From the NCBI RefSeq assembly GCF_900100955.1, contig NZ_FNCC01000020.1, positions 62,001 to 126,000 on the forward strand: a stretch of DNA of 64,000 bases. Direction: 5' to 3'. Source of the stretch: Lentzea fradiae (GTDB lineage Bacteria; Actinomycetota; Actinomycetes; Mycobacteriales; Pseudonocardiaceae). The notes under the pieces are model-generated. The model ran no database searches. It was not told the origin of the DNA and saw only the letters and a list, made by a program, of their open reading frames with translations. Positions 25,258 to 33,435 of this stretch are shown piece by piece. Both the position numbers and the translations under genes were made by a program. Position 1 is the stretch's first letter; the number at the start of each line of letters is the position of its first letter.

Positions 25258-25935
25258 ATGGAAGACCGGCTGCGAGAGCTGTGGGACTTCGCCGACCTCG
25301 ACGGCACCGAGACGAGGTTCCGGGCGCTGCTCGGCGAGGTGGGCACCGACGACGAGCGCGCGGAGGTGCTGACCCAGCTCGCGCGGATCGAGGGCCTGCG
25401 GGAGGACTTCGCCGCGGGTCACCGCCTGGTCGACGAGGCGGAGGTGCTCGTCGCGCCCGACTCGACCGGCCGGGTCAGGGCTCTGCTCGAACGCGGCAGG
25501 CTGCACCGCTCCGGCGGCGACCCGGCCGCCGCCCAGCCGCTGTTCGTGGCGGCGTTCATCCTGGCCAAGACCCGCGGTGACCTGTCGCTCGCGGTCGACG
25601 CCGCGCACATGGCGTCACTGGTGGACGACCCGGAGAAGTGGACGAAGCAGGGCCTGGAGCTGGTGGTGGCGAACCCCGGCCTGGTGCGCTGGCTCGGCCC
25701 GCTGCACAACAACCTCGGCTGGTTCTACTACGAGAACGGCCGCTACGACGAGGCGCTGGAGGCGTTCGAGAAGACGCCGGAGGCGTACGCGGAGAGCGGC
25801 AAGGCCAAGACGCTGCACGCGCTGGGCCGCACCGCCGAGGCCGCCGAGTCCGCGCGCAGGGCGTTGCAGCTGCTCCCCCACGGCGCGCACGAGGAGTGGG
25901 TGCAGGAGATGGAGGCTATCGCCGCCGAGGGGTAG
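25258..25935 (+). CDS. TPR-containing protein
   Basis: 225 aa from ATG 25258, about 80 bases from the divergent glyS start. It is helical throughout, with TPR-like units [43 protein letters not shown] and [22 protein letters not shown]. There is no signal peptide or enzymatic motif. It is probably a protein-interaction scaffold; partner unknown. Its 3' end overlaps the convergent monooxygenase-like gene by 20 bases. Confidence 0.82.
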   Translation: MEDRLRELWDFADLDGTETRFRALLGEVGTDDERAEVLTQLARIEGLREDFAAGHRLVDEAEVLVAPDSTGRVRALLERGRLHRSGGDPAAAQPLFVAAFILAKTRGDLSLAVDAAHMASLVDDPEKWTKQGLELVVANPGLVRWLGPLHNNLGWFYYENGRYDEALEAFEKTPEAYAESGKAKTLHALGRTAEAAESARRALQLLPHGAHEEWVQEMEAIAAEG

Positions 25936-26296
25936 CGGGGCCGCCCGCCTCGCCCAGCCGGACGGTGAACGCGTCCTCGGCGAGCAGGCTCGTGTGCTCC
26001 TCGACCTGACCGTCCGCGCTGGTCAGCGTCGGTTCGTACATCGCGGGCTCGTCGGTCAGCGCCTCCGACAGCAACGGGATGACGTGCTCGCGCACCGGGA
26101 ACGGCGACATCGCCCGCCGGTAGGCCACCACCGAGGCGAACTCGACGGTGAGCACCCACCTGTCGTCCTCGTCGGTCGACCGGGCGAGCGTGCCGCGCAG
26201 GCAGCCCGGCTGGGCGGTCAGCAGCTTCAACGCCTCCTCGGCTCGCGAGGTGAACGTCTCGGGGTCGGACACGCGGAAGCGGCACACCAGCAGCAC
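25916..26296 (-). CDS. antibiotic biosynthesis monooxygenase (ABM)-like protein
   Basis: 126 aa from GTG 26296. The first ~95 residues follow the ferredoxin-like ABM fold: LLVCRFRVSDPETFTSRAEEAL, QPGCLRGTLARS, RWVLTVEFASVVAYRRAMSPF. The C-terminal 25 residues are variable and polar. Members range from quinol monooxygenases to haem-degrading enzymes, and the length does not settle which. It is divergent from the gene at 26314 and convergent with the TPR gene. Confidence 0.75.
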   Translation of the reverse strand: MLLVCRFRVSDPETFTSRAEEALKLLTAQPGCLRGTLARSTDEDDRWVLTVEFASVVAYRRAMSPFPVREHVIPLLSEALTDEPAMYEPTLTSADGQVEEHTSLLAEDAFTVRLGEAGGPATPRRR

Positions 26297-26313
26297 GGTG
26301 CAAGGATGGCACG

Positions 26314-26592
26314 GTGACCAACAAGCGCCCCCTGCTGCCCGGCGACGGCCCGCTCGCGCGCGTGCGTCCGGTCGTGGCGTTCGTGCTCGTGCTCGGCCTG
26401 TTCATCACCGGCGTCTGGGTCGGCGGCACGGTCGGCGCGGTGCTGCTCGGAGTCCTGGTGATCGGCGCCTGCGTCCTGCTGGCGGCGACCTGGAAGGTGC
26501 TTTCCCCAGCTCACCGCACATTGCGCGTGGTGGTCCTGCTGGTTCTCGTGCTCATCACCGTAGAATTGGTTGTGAAAATCCCTACCAGGTGA
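26314..26592 (+). CDS. small membrane protein (DUF6703-like)
   Basis: 92 aa from GTG 26314. Three hydrophobic segments are visible (PVVAFVLVLGLFITGVWVGG, VGAVLLGVLVIGACVLLAA and VVVLLVLVLITVELVV). A small protein of this kind commonly lies just upstream of the smtB-zur pair in actinobacteria. The function is unknown; the stop is 11 bases before the smtB ATG. Confidence 0.72.
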   Translation: MTNKRPLLPGDGPLARVRPVVAFVLVLGLFITGVWVGGTVGAVLLGVLVIGACVLLAATWKVLSPAHRTLRVVVLLVLVLITVELVVKIPTR

Positions 26593-26603
26593 GGTGCGCC
26601 GCC

Positions 26604-26954
26604 ATGACTGCTCAGCTGCACGGCGAGCACTCCCCCGAACGCGCGGCACCGGCACCGGCGCCACGACCGGCCGCCCACGCCCTCGCCGAGGCGGGTGACC
26701 TGCTGCGGGCGCTCGCCGCTCCGGTCCGCATCGCCATCGTGCTGCAGCTGCGCGAGCACGACCGCTGCGTGCACGAGCTGGTCGAGGCGCTGGGTGTGGC
26801 CCAGCCGCTGATCAGCCAGCACCTGCGGGTGCTGAAGTCGGCGGGGGTGGTGCACGGGGAACGGCACGGCCGCGAGGTCGTGTACCGGCTGGTGGACGAA
26901 CACCTGGCGCACATCGTGGTGGACGCTGTGACGCACGTCGAGGAGAAGTTGTGA
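26604..26954 (+). CDS. smtB: ArsR/SmtB-family metal-sensing repressor
   Basis: 116 aa. The winged helix reads LLRALAAPVRIAIVLQL, CVHELVEALGVAQPLISQHLRVLKSAGVV and GREVVYRLVDEH. The C-terminal helix keeps D-x-H, then His 11 residues on and Glu 3 after that (within DEHLAHIVVDAVTHVEE), the alpha5 zinc-site pattern of SmtB. The gene overlaps the zur start by 4 bases. In mycobacteria the SmtB-Zur pair balances zinc export and import; the same logic is inferred here. Confidence 0.92.
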   Translation: MTAQLHGEHSPERAAPAPAPRPAAHALAEAGDLLRALAAPVRIAIVLQLREHDRCVHELVEALGVAQPLISQHLRVLKSAGVVHGERHGREVVYRLVDEHLAHIVVDAVTHVEEKL

Positions 26955-27349
26955 CCGGACTGAGGTCCACCAAGCAGCGCACGGCGGTGTCGAACCTGCT
27001 CGACCAGCTGGACGACTTCCGCAGCGCCCAGGAACTGCACGAGGAGCTGCGCCGCCGCGGCGAGGGCATCGGCCTGACCACCGTCTACCGGACCCTGCAG
27101 TCCCTCGCGGACGCGGGCCAGGTCGACGTGCTGCGCACCGACTCCGGCGAGGCGATCTACCGCCGCTGCTCGGCGCACCACCACCATCACCTGGTGTGCC
27201 GCCACTGCGGCCGCACGGTCGAGGTGGAGGGTCCCGCCGTCGAGAAGTGGGCTGACCGCGTCGCCGCCGAGAACGGCTTCTCCGAGGTCAGCCACACCGT
27301 CGAGATCTTCGGCACGTGCGCGGAGTGCACGGCCAAGGGCCTGAGGTAA
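26951..27349 (+). CDS. zur: Fur-family zinc uptake regulator
   Basis: 132 aa from GTG 26951, overlapping the smtB stop. The N-terminal winged helix contains QELHEELRRRGEGIGLTTVYRTLQSL. The dimer domain has a HHHHH cluster, C-x2-C (CRHCGR) and a second C-x2-C (CAECTAKG), forming the structural zinc site. Zur represses zinc uptake genes when zinc is replete. The convergent permease and TIGR03943-type genes beyond the hairpin are plausible members of the zinc network. Confidence 0.94.
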   Translation: MTGLRSTKQRTAVSNLLDQLDDFRSAQELHEELRRRGEGIGLTTVYRTLQSLADAGQVDVLRTDSGEAIYRRCSAHHHHHLVCRHCGRTVEVEGPAVEKWADRVAAENGFSEVSHTVEIFGTCAECTAKGLR

Positions 27350-27395
27350 CCCGGCCCACCGCTCACCCACACGCACCCCACCAGCCCCACCCGGA

Positions 27396-27450
27396 CGCCA
27401 CGCGGGGGCCCTTCGTACTACGTGACAGTACGAAGGGCCCCCGCGTGGCG
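27396..27450. terminator. 24-bp perfect hairpin between convergent zur and the permease operon
   Basis: Arms at 27396-27419 and 27427-27450 are exact complements, with a 7-base loop (ACGTGAC). It lies between two convergent operons, so it can stop both. Neither side has a U-tract: the plus strand continues with AAAAGG and the minus strand with TCCGGG. The stem is longer than in most intrinsic terminators. Confidence 0.85.
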
Positions 27451-27475
27451 AAAAGGAAGGGCTTGAAGTAGCGGG

Positions 27476-28177
27476 TCAGCTTTCGTAGGGCTCGACCGGT
27501 TCGGCGACCGGGGTGAACGAGTCCACGGTGAAGCTCGGCACCCACGAGTTCGTCTCGTTCGCCGACTTCGGCACGACCTGGCCGGTCACCTCGACCCACT
27601 GCTCGTCGGGCAGCGCGGGCACGTCCCCGCCCAGCCGCACCTTCAGCGGGCGGGCGTCGGCGGCGCAGCACGAGATCGCGATGCGCGCGGCGTACGTCTC
27701 GCCGTCGGCGCGCAGCAGGAAGCCGGTCAGCTTCACCCGCCGCCCGTCCAGCGTGCCGGACTCGTCCCACGCCGTGCGCGTGACGAACTCCGTCATGGAC
27801 AGCGGGATGACGTCGCCGGAGGGCAGCTCGCCCAGCAGGTTGCGGGAGCGCTGCGTCTGGTTGGTGTCGGCGGCGGAGTTGACGATGTCGCCGCCCAGCG
27901 CGGGCGGCGAGATCAGGAACACCGCCATGACCGGCAGCAGCAGGAACCAGGTCGACCGCGACGAGTGCTCGTGGCCCGCCTCGGCCGCCTCCGCCCGGCC
28001 GCGCCGGATGTCGGTGACGATCGCGAACAGGGCCAGGCCGATCATCACCACGCCCGCGGCGATCAGCAACGGCAGCAGGCTCTTCTGCACGTAGCGCAGG
28101 TACATGCCGGAGAAGCTGATCTTCAGCAGCGCCCCGCCGAGCAGGACCAGCAGGATGTTCTGGGTCTCCCGCCTCAC
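27476..28177 (-). CDS. TIGR03943-family protein (YcgQ-like), partner of the permease
   Basis: 233 aa from GTG 28177, overlapping the permease stop by 4 bases. Two or three N-terminal membrane segments (ILLVLLGGALLKI, LLPLLIAAGVVMIGLALFAI, FLLLPVMAVFLISPPAL) precede an exported beta-rich domain with GRRVKLTGFLLR, RIAISCCAADARPLKVRL and EQWVEVTGQV. TIGR03943 proteins are found with UPF0718 permeases; in Bacillus the pair YcgR-YcgQ belongs to the Zur regulon. The zur gene lies just across the terminator. Confidence 0.88.
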   Translation of the reverse strand: MRRETQNILLVLLGGALLKISFSGMYLRYVQKSLLPLLIAAGVVMIGLALFAIVTDIRRGRAEAAEAGHEHSSRSTWFLLLPVMAVFLISPPALGGDIVNSAADTNQTQRSRNLLGELPSGDVIPLSMTEFVTRTAWDESGTLDGRRVKLTGFLLRADGETYAARIAISCCAADARPLKVRLGGDVPALPDEQWVEVTGQVVPKSANETNSWVPSFTVDSFTPVAEPVEPYES

Positions 28178-29184
28178 AGCAGCACCACTCCAGACAGAAC
28201 CGCGCACAGGATCGCCACCACGAACGTGGCCGGTGCGAAGCGGAAGGCGAAGGACTTGCCGAAGGCGCCCGCCTGCAACGCGATCAGCTTCACGTCGACC
28301 GCGGGGCCGACGACCAGGAACACCAGGCGCGGCAGCAAGGGCAGCGCGGAGAACGCCACCGCCACGAACGCGTCGGCCTCCGAGCACAGCGCCAGCACCA
28401 CGGCCAGCACCGCCATCACGAGCACGCCCAGCACGATCTGCGCGCCGAGCGTCTGCATCCACGCGGTCGGCACGAACGTCTTGAACGCCGCCGCGAACAG
28501 CCCGCCCAGCACCAGGAACCCGCCTGCGTCCACGAGGTCGTGCCGCGCGCTCTCGGCGAACACGGCCCACCTGTTGCGGCCGGAGTGGTCGGACATGCGC
28601 GCCAGCGCGCGTTCCGCGATCCACTCCATCTTGCCGAACCGCACCCACAGCCAGCCCATGACCATCGCGGTCAGCAACGAGCCGGCGAACCGCGCCACGA
28701 CCATCATCGGGGTGTCGTTGAACGCCACCGCCGTCGAGACCAGCACGATCGGGTTCACCGCGGGCGCGGCCAGCAGGAACGTCAGCGCCACGGCGGGTGC
28801 CACGCCCTGCTGCATCAGCCGCCGCGCGACGGGCACCGAGGCGCACTCGCAGCCGGGCAGCGCCACCCCCGCGACCCCCGCCACCGGCACGGCCAGCGCG
28901 GTCTTCGAGGGCAGCAGCCTGCGCAGGGCCGAGGCCGGCACGAAGGCCGCGATGGCGCCCGAGATCAGCACGCCCAGGACCAGGAACGGCATGGCCTGCA
29001 CGCAGATCGCCACGAACACCGTCGAGGCCGTGCGCAGCTTCGGCACGTCGAGCAGGTCGACGAGCCGGGACTGGAAGAGCAGTGCGAGAACGAGAATCCC
29101 GCACAGCACCTCCAACGACGTGATCTTCAGCCGGGGCGGGCCGGACCGCCGCTTCGACGAGCGGATCTCGCCGGTGATCGTCAC
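28174..29184 (-). CDS. UPF0718/DUF318-family permease (YcgR-like)
   Basis: 336 aa from GTG 29184, overlapping the stop of the acidic-protein gene. Eight to ten membrane segments are visible. The family signature is VALPGCECASVPVARRLMQQGV, followed by VALTFLLAAPAVNPIVL and a later ALCSEADAFVAVAF, which contain conserved Cys, Glu and Asp residues inside the membrane. The transported solute is not proven for the family; a zinc link is inferred from zur and the TIGR03943-type partner. Confidence 0.9.
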   Translation of the reverse strand: MTITGEIRSSKRRSGPPRLKITSLEVLCGILVLALLFQSRLVDLLDVPKLRTASTVFVAICVQAMPFLVLGVLISGAIAAFVPASALRRLLPSKTALAVPVAGVAGVALPGCECASVPVARRLMQQGVAPAVALTFLLAAPAVNPIVLVSTAVAFNDTPMMVVARFAGSLLTAMVMGWLWVRFGKMEWIAERALARMSDHSGRNRWAVFAESARHDLVDAGGFLVLGGLFAAAFKTFVPTAWMQTLGAQIVLGVLVMAVLAVVLALCSEADAFVAVAFSALPLLPRLVFLVVGPAVDVKLIALQAGAFGKSFAFRFAPATFVVAILCAVLSGVVLL

Positions 29185-29582
29185 GTCGTCTTCATCGCCA
29201 GGACGCGCTGGTAGATGCGCTCGACGCCCTCGCGGAACTCCTCCGGCGACGGCAGTTCCGTCTCGCTCGCGTCCTCTTCGAGGCCCTCGTCGTCCTCGTC
29301 CTCGTCGTCGTCCTCGTCCTCCAGCTCGCGGAGCTTCCCGATCGTGGCGGCCACCTCTTCAGGCGACAGCACGGGCAGGACCGACTTCACGACGGCCACC
29401 ACGGGGATGTCGTCGTCCGCCCACGCCACGGCCTCGGCCAGCGCGATCGCGTCCTGGTACTCGTAGGGGCCGCAGACGAACGGCTCCCACTCCTCCTCGT
29501 CGGACGGTTCGAACGTGACGGTCCACGCGAACTGGTTGGGGAACCTGTCCTCGTCCGGTTCGTAGATGACCACGTCACCCAT
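29181..29582 (-). CDS. acidic hypothetical protein, paralogue 2, coupled to the permease
   Basis: 133 aa. A conserved N-terminal domain begins MGDVVIYEPDEDRFPNQFAW and continues TVTFEPSDEEEWEPF, VCGPYEYQDAIALAEAVAW. A nearly uninterrupted Asp/Glu run of more than 20 residues follows, then ELPSPEEFREGVERIYQRVL. It is clearly paralogous to the protein encoded immediately upstream (29613-30044). Its stop overlaps the permease GTG by 4 bases, so the two are translationally coupled. The polyacidic stretch could bind cations or a basic partner. No named family is recognised. Confidence 0.8.
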   Translation of the reverse strand: MGDVVIYEPDEDRFPNQFAWTVTFEPSDEEEWEPFVCGPYEYQDAIALAEAVAWADDDIPVVAVVKSVLPVLSPEEVAATIGKLRELEDEDDDEDEDDEGLEEDASETELPSPEEFREGVERIYQRVLAMKTT

Positions 29583-29612
29583 GAGGGTCCTCTCAGGCAG
29601 TCGGAGCGATCG

Positions 29613-30044
29613 TCATTCCGCGTCCAGGTCCAGCAACCGGCGGTAGGTGCGGGCCATGCCCTCGCGGATCTCCTCCGGCGACGGCGGCTCGGCGAACTCG
29701 GCCTCTTCCTCTTCGAGGTCGTCGTCGAAGTCGACGGGCGTGCCGTTGACGCCCTCCTCGGCCTCGGCCTCCTCGGCGAGCGCCTCCTCGCGGAGCTCCT
29801 CGATCGTGGCGGTCACGTCCTCGGCCGACAGCGCGGGCAGCATCGGCTTCACGATGGCCAGCACGCCGCCCTCGGCGTCGTCCAGCGCCACGGCCTCGGC
29901 CAGCGCGACCGCGTGGTCACGCTCGTAGGGGCCGCAGATGAACGAGTCCCACTCGTCACCGCCGGACGGCTCGAACGTGACGGTCCACGGGAACTCGTTG
30001 ACGTCCGAGTCCTCTTCCGGCTCGTAAATGATCACGCCACCCAT
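29613..30044 (-). CDS. acidic hypothetical protein, paralogue 1
   Basis: 143 aa from ATG 30044. It shares with the next gene GV/VVIYEPxED, FPWTVTFEPSG, FICGPYERDHAVALAEAV and a C-terminal PSPEEIREGMARTYRRLLDL. Between these lies a Glu-rich segment (EEALAEEAEAEEG, then DDDLEEEEAEF). It is 14 bases downstream of the YbjN-like gene and 30 bases upstream of its paralogue, within the uppS-to-permease operon. There is one Cys, in CGPYE. The function is unknown; a recent tandem duplication is implied. Confidence 0.78.
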   Translation of the reverse strand: MGGVIIYEPEEDSDVNEFPWTVTFEPSGGDEWDSFICGPYERDHAVALAEAVALDDAEGGVLAIVKPMLPALSAEDVTATIEELREEALAEEAEAEEGVNGTPVDFDDDLEEEEAEFAEPPSPEEIREGMARTYRRLLDLDAE

Positions 30045-30058
30045 GAGAGGGTCCTTTC

Positions 30059-30460
30059 TCAAGAAAACCGGGAGAGGAGCTCGCCACGCACCTGCGACGC
30101 GGTCGAGACGACCAGCATGAGCAGCGTGCTCAACGGCTCCGGCTTGAGGCCGTCCGCCGGGAACGCGTACCGCAGCATCACGTCCGTGCCGCCCCGCTCG
30201 GACTGGATGACACCGAGCGTGCCGAACAGACCCTGACCGGCGCGTTCCGCCACCCACACCGCCACGTCGCCGGGCAGGTCCCAGGCGACGACAACGGTCA
30301 GCGACAGCACCGTCAGCCCCTCGGCCAGCTCCATGCCCTGCACCGCGCACGGCACGTCGCCGTGGCGGAAGCTCAGCGCCCCGTCGTCGTCCACGGACAC
30401 GTCGTGGAACAGCTCCAGCGCCTTGCGCGCCGCCTCCAGGGCGTCTCCGCTCGCGTTCAC
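30059..30460 (-). CDS. YbjN / T3SS-chaperone-like small protein
   Basis: 133 aa, overlapping the uppS stop by 4 bases. The alternating pattern ([61 protein letters not shown]) resembles the alpha/beta fold of YbjN-domain and type III chaperone-like proteins common in actinobacteria. No catalytic residues are evident. It could be a chaperone-like partner of a neighbouring product such as the acidic proteins, inferred from order only. Confidence 0.65.
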   Translation of the reverse strand: MNASGDALEAARKALELFHDVSVDDDGALSFRHGDVPCAVQGMELAEGLTVLSLTVVVAWDLPGDVAVWVAERAGQGLFGTLGVIQSERGGTDVMLRYAFPADGLKPEPLSTLLMLVVSTASQVRGELLSRFS

Positions 30461-31281
30461 GACGACGCCACCTCCTCACCCGGCTTGTCGACGGCACCGC
30501 CGAAGCGGCGGTCGCGGCCCGCGAACTTCTCGCAGGCCCGCCACAGGTCGCGGCGGTCGAAGTCCGGCCACAGGATGTCCTGGAACACCATCTCGGCGTA
30601 CGCGGACTGCCACAGCAGGAAGTTCGAGATGCGCTGCTCGCCCGACGGCCGGATGAACAGGTCGACGTCCGGCATCTCCGGCTTGTACATGTACTTCGCG
30701 AGCATGCGCTCGTCGACCTTGTCCGGGTTGATCTGCCCAGCGGCGGCCAGCTTCGCGATCTCGCGGGCGGCGTCACCGATCTCCGCGCGGCCGCCGTAGT
30801 TCACGCACATGACGAGGTTCAGCACGTCGTTGTCCCGCGTGCGGACCTCGGCGTCCTGCAGCTGCTTGATGACGCTGCCCCACAGCCGCGGCGACCGCCC
30901 GGCCCAGTGGATGCGCACGCCCATCTCGTCGAGCTCGTCGGTGCGCCGCGCGATCACGTCGCGGTTGAAGTTCATCAGGAAGCGCACCTCCTCGGGGCTG
31001 CGCTTCCAGTTCTCGGTGGAGAAGGCGTAGAGCGACAGCCACTTCACGCCCAGCTCGATGGAGCCCTTGGCGACGTCGAGGACGACCTGCTCACCGCGCT
31101 TGTGCCCCTCGACCCGCGACAGGCCGCGCTGGTTGGCCCAGCGGCCGTTGCCGTCCATCACGATCGCGATGTGCTTCGGCACCAGGTCGGCGGGGATGTC
31201 CGGCGGCGTCGCACCGGAGGGGTGCGGGTCCGGTGGGCGCGGGACGCGCTTCTCCCGCTCCGAGCGGCGGCGGCGCAGCAT
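30457..31281 (-). CDS. uppS: isoprenyl transferase (long-chain cis-prenyl diphosphate synthase)
   Basis: 274 aa. The family signature is complete: [18 protein letters not shown] with the catalytic Asp, [29 protein letters not shown] and the C-terminal [24 protein letters not shown]. It condenses IPP into the Z-polyprenyl diphosphate used as the lipid carrier for cell-wall glycans. The basic N-terminal extension ([17 protein letters not shown]) is common in actinobacteria. It sits between recO and the YbjN-like gene in one operon. Confidence 0.96.
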   Translation of the reverse strand: MLRRRRSEREKRVPRPPDPHPSGATPPDIPADLVPKHIAIVMDGNGRWANQRGLSRVEGHKRGEQVVLDVAKGSIELGVKWLSLYAFSTENWKRSPEEVRFLMNFNRDVIARRTDELDEMGVRIHWAGRSPRLWGSVIKQLQDAEVRTRDNDVLNLVMCVNYGGRAEIGDAAREIAKLAAAGQINPDKVDERMLAKYMYKPEMPDVDLFIRPSGEQRISNFLLWQSAYAEMVFQDILWPDFDRRDLWRACEKFAGRDRRFGGAVDKPGEEVASS

Positions 31282-31328
31282 GGGTCCAGGCTTCCTCTCA
31301 CGAAAACCGTTGTCGGTAGGCGGTCAGA

Positions 31329-32081
31329 CTAGCCGTCCGCCGGCTGGGCCTTCCGCTCGACCAGCGGTAGCGACCGCAGCTGCCTTTCGAGGTGCCACTG
31401 CAGGTGCGCGGCGACCAAGCCGCTCGCGTCACGGCGTGCCACGTGCGGGATCTCGTCGACCACGTTCCACTGACCGTGCAGCAACGCCGACAGCAACGCC
31501 AGCGTGTCACCCGATGGTGACGCCGACCCCGGTGGACGGCAGTTCGGGCAGCACGAGCCACCCGCCTGCACGCTGAACGCCCGGTGCGGCCCGGGAACAC
31601 CGCACTTGGCGCACTCGTTGACCGCGGGCGCCCACCCGGCGAACGCCATCGCCCGCATCAGGTAGGCGTCCAGCAGCAGCGACGGGTCACGCTCTCCCGC
31701 CGCCAACGCCCTGAGGGCCCCCGTCACGAGCAGATAGAGCCGCACGGCCGGTTCGCCCTCTTCGGCCGTGAGCCGGTCAGCGGTCTCCAGCACCGCGCAC
31801 GCGGCCGTGTAGCGCTGGTAGTCGCCGACGATGCCGACGCCGAACGCGTCGAGCGTCTGCACCTGCGTGATGATGTCGAGCGTCCGGCCGGGGTGGAACT
31901 GCACGTCGACGTGGCAGAACGGCTCCAGCCGCGCCCCGAACTTCGACGACGTGCGGCGCACCCCCTTCGCCACCGCGCGCAGCTTGCCGTGCCGCTGGGT
32001 GAGGAACGTGATGATCCGGTCCGCCTCACCGAGCTTCTGCACCCGGAGCACGATGCCGGTGTCGCGGTAGAGGTTCGCCAT
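31329..32081 (-). CDS. recO: DNA repair protein RecO
   Basis: 250 aa. The OB-fold N-terminus reads LYRDTGIVLRVQKLGEADRI and GKLRAVAKGVRRTSSKFGARLEP. The C-terminal part has a zinc motif, CAKCGVPG and CCPNCRPPG. RecO anneals single strands and loads RecA with RecR in recombinational repair. The length is normal. It is 14 bases downstream of era, probably co-transcribed. Confidence 0.95.
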   Translation of the reverse strand: MANLYRDTGIVLRVQKLGEADRIITFLTQRHGKLRAVAKGVRRTSSKFGARLEPFCHVDVQFHPGRTLDIITQVQTLDAFGVGIVGDYQRYTAACAVLETADRLTAEEGEPAVRLYLLVTGALRALAAGERDPSLLLDAYLMRAMAFAGWAPAVNECAKCGVPGPHRAFSVQAGGSCCPNCRPPGSASPSGDTLALLSALLHGQWNVVDEIPHVARRDASGLVAAHLQWHLERQLRSLPLVERKAQPADG

Positions 32082-32095
32082 CAGAGACCCGCCAC

Positions 32096-33028
32096 CTAGA
32101 ACCCCAGGCGTCGCAGCTGCTTCGGGTCCCGCTGCCAGTCCTTGGCGACCTTGATGTGCAGGTCCAGGTACACGCGCGTGCCGAGCAGCGCCTCGATCTG
32201 CTTGCGCGCCGTCATGCCGACCTGCTTGAGCCGCTCACCCCGGTGCCCCAGGATGATCGCCTTCTGCGACGGCCGCTCCACGAACACGAAAGCGTGAATG
32301 TCGGTCAGGTCGTCCCTGCCCTCGCGCAGCGCCATCTCCTCCACCACCACGGCGATGGAGTGCGGCAGCTCGTCGCGCACGCCCTCCAGCGCCGCCTCCC
32401 GGATCAGCTCCGCGACCAGGGTCTGCTCCGGCTCGTCGGTCAGGTCGCCGTCCGGGAACAGCTGCGGCCCCTGCGGCAGCTTCTGCAGCAGCAGGTCGCT
32501 CAGCTTGTCCACCTGGAACCCGTCCACGGCGGACACCGGGATGATCTCGGCGAACTCCATGACCTTCTGCAGCGCGAGCAGCTGCTCCATCACCTGCTGC
32601 TGCGAGACCAGGTCGGTCTTGGTGACGATGCCCACCACCGGCGTGCGCTTCGCGACCTTCTCCAGCTCGGCGGCGATGAACTTGTCACCGGGCCCGACCT
32701 TCTGGTCCGCGGGCACGCAGAAGCCGACGACGTCGACCTCCGACCACGTCTCGCGCACCAGGTCGTTCAGCCGCTGGCCGAGCAGCGTGCGCGGCCGGTG
32801 CAGCCCCGGCGTGTCCACCAGCACGAGCTGGCCGTCCTCGCGGTGCACGATGCCGCGGATCGTGTGGCGGGTCGTCTGCGGCTTGCTGGACGTGATGGCG
32901 ACCTTCGTGCCCACCAGCGCGTTCGTCAGCGTCGACTTCCCTGCGTTCGGGCGTCCGACGAAACACGCGAACCCGGAGCGGTAACCATCCATCCGCCCAT
33001 TGTCGCCCCCTGCCGCCAGCGGGTTCAT
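32096..33028 (-). CDS. era: GTPase Era
   Basis: 310 aa from ATG 33028, or 298 aa from ATG 32992 (MDGYRSGFACFVGRPN), which is closer to other actinobacterial starts. G motifs: GRPNAGKST (G1), TRHTIRG (G2), DTPGLHRP (G3), TKTD (G4). The C-terminal KH domain contains the family pattern IILGHRGERLKQVGMTARKQIE. Era assists 16S rRNA maturation and 30S assembly. It heads the leftward operon; the island begins just upstream. Confidence 0.96.
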   Translation of the reverse strand: MNPLAAGGDNGRMDGYRSGFACFVGRPNAGKSTLTNALVGTKVAITSSKPQTTRHTIRGIVHREDGQLVLVDTPGLHRPRTLLGQRLNDLVRETWSEVDVVGFCVPADQKVGPGDKFIAAELEKVAKRTPVVGIVTKTDLVSQQQVMEQLLALQKVMEFAEIIPVSAVDGFQVDKLSDLLLQKLPQGPQLFPDGDLTDEPEQTLVAELIREAALEGVRDELPHSIAVVVEEMALREGRDDLTDIHAFVFVERPSQKAIILGHRGERLKQVGMTARKQIEALLGTRVYLDLHIKVAKDWQRDPKQLRRLGF

Positions 33029-33061
33029 CGGAGGTCCCCCGCCCGCCTCACCGGCCGGGCG

Positions 33062-33322
33062 TCACGCCCACACGAGGCTCGCTTCACACCCACGGCCGAA
33101 GTGCCGCATCGCCCGGTCCACCGACCCGAAACGGCCGTGTCCGCTGCCGTCCGTGCTCACCCACTGCACCTGATCCGCGAACGCCAGCCCCCAGGCGACC
33201 AGCTCAGCCCCGGTCAGCTCCCCCTCCCCGCCCCGCTCCAGCTCGCAGACCGCGAACAACCGGGGAGCGGCCTCCGCGACCAGCTCGACCAGAAACTCGC
33301 CGAACTCGGCCTCCATCGACAT
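33062..33322 (-). CDS. 86-residue hypothetical protein
   Basis: 86 aa, MSMEAEFGEFLVELVAEAAP..., helical first half, then VQWVSTDGSGHGRFGSVDRAMRHF. There are no membrane segments or metal motifs. It is divergent from the XRE regulator with 113 bases between starts, which contain an inverted repeat at 33395-33410. It may be under the control of that regulator (inference). It is the left border of the accessory island next to era. Confidence 0.6.
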   Translation of the reverse strand: MSMEAEFGEFLVELVAEAAPRLFAVCELERGGEGELTGAELVAWGLAFADQVQWVSTDGSGHGRFGSVDRAMRHFGRGCEASLVWA

Positions 33323-33394
33323 CCATCGCCTCCGTGTCGTAACCGATTGATCACCAGCAGTAGCGCTACGGTGAACCGGTCAGCCCTGAAGTAA

Positions 33395-33410
33395 AAGTGG
33401 GAACCCACTT
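33395..33410. promoter_or_regulatory. inverted repeat, candidate operator of the XRE regulator
   Basis: AAGTGGG (33395-33401), AA, CCCACTT (33404-33410): a 7-bp perfect inverted repeat with a 2-base centre, 25 bases upstream of ATG 33436 in the divergent space. The position fits autoregulation by the XRE protein and control of the 86-residue gene. No binding data are available. Confidence 0.45.
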
Positions 33411-33435
33411 ATTCACCCTTTCGGAGTTGAAGTCC

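Noticed and set aside
26573-26580. TGAAAATC, a possible Zur half-site before smtB
   Set aside because: Only one half of the palindrome is present and it lies inside the upstream membrane-protein gene; not enough for a Zur box call.
32156-33394. Plus-strand frame opposite era
   Set aside because: Shadow frame rich in His, Gln and Arg; era is unmistakable on the other strand.
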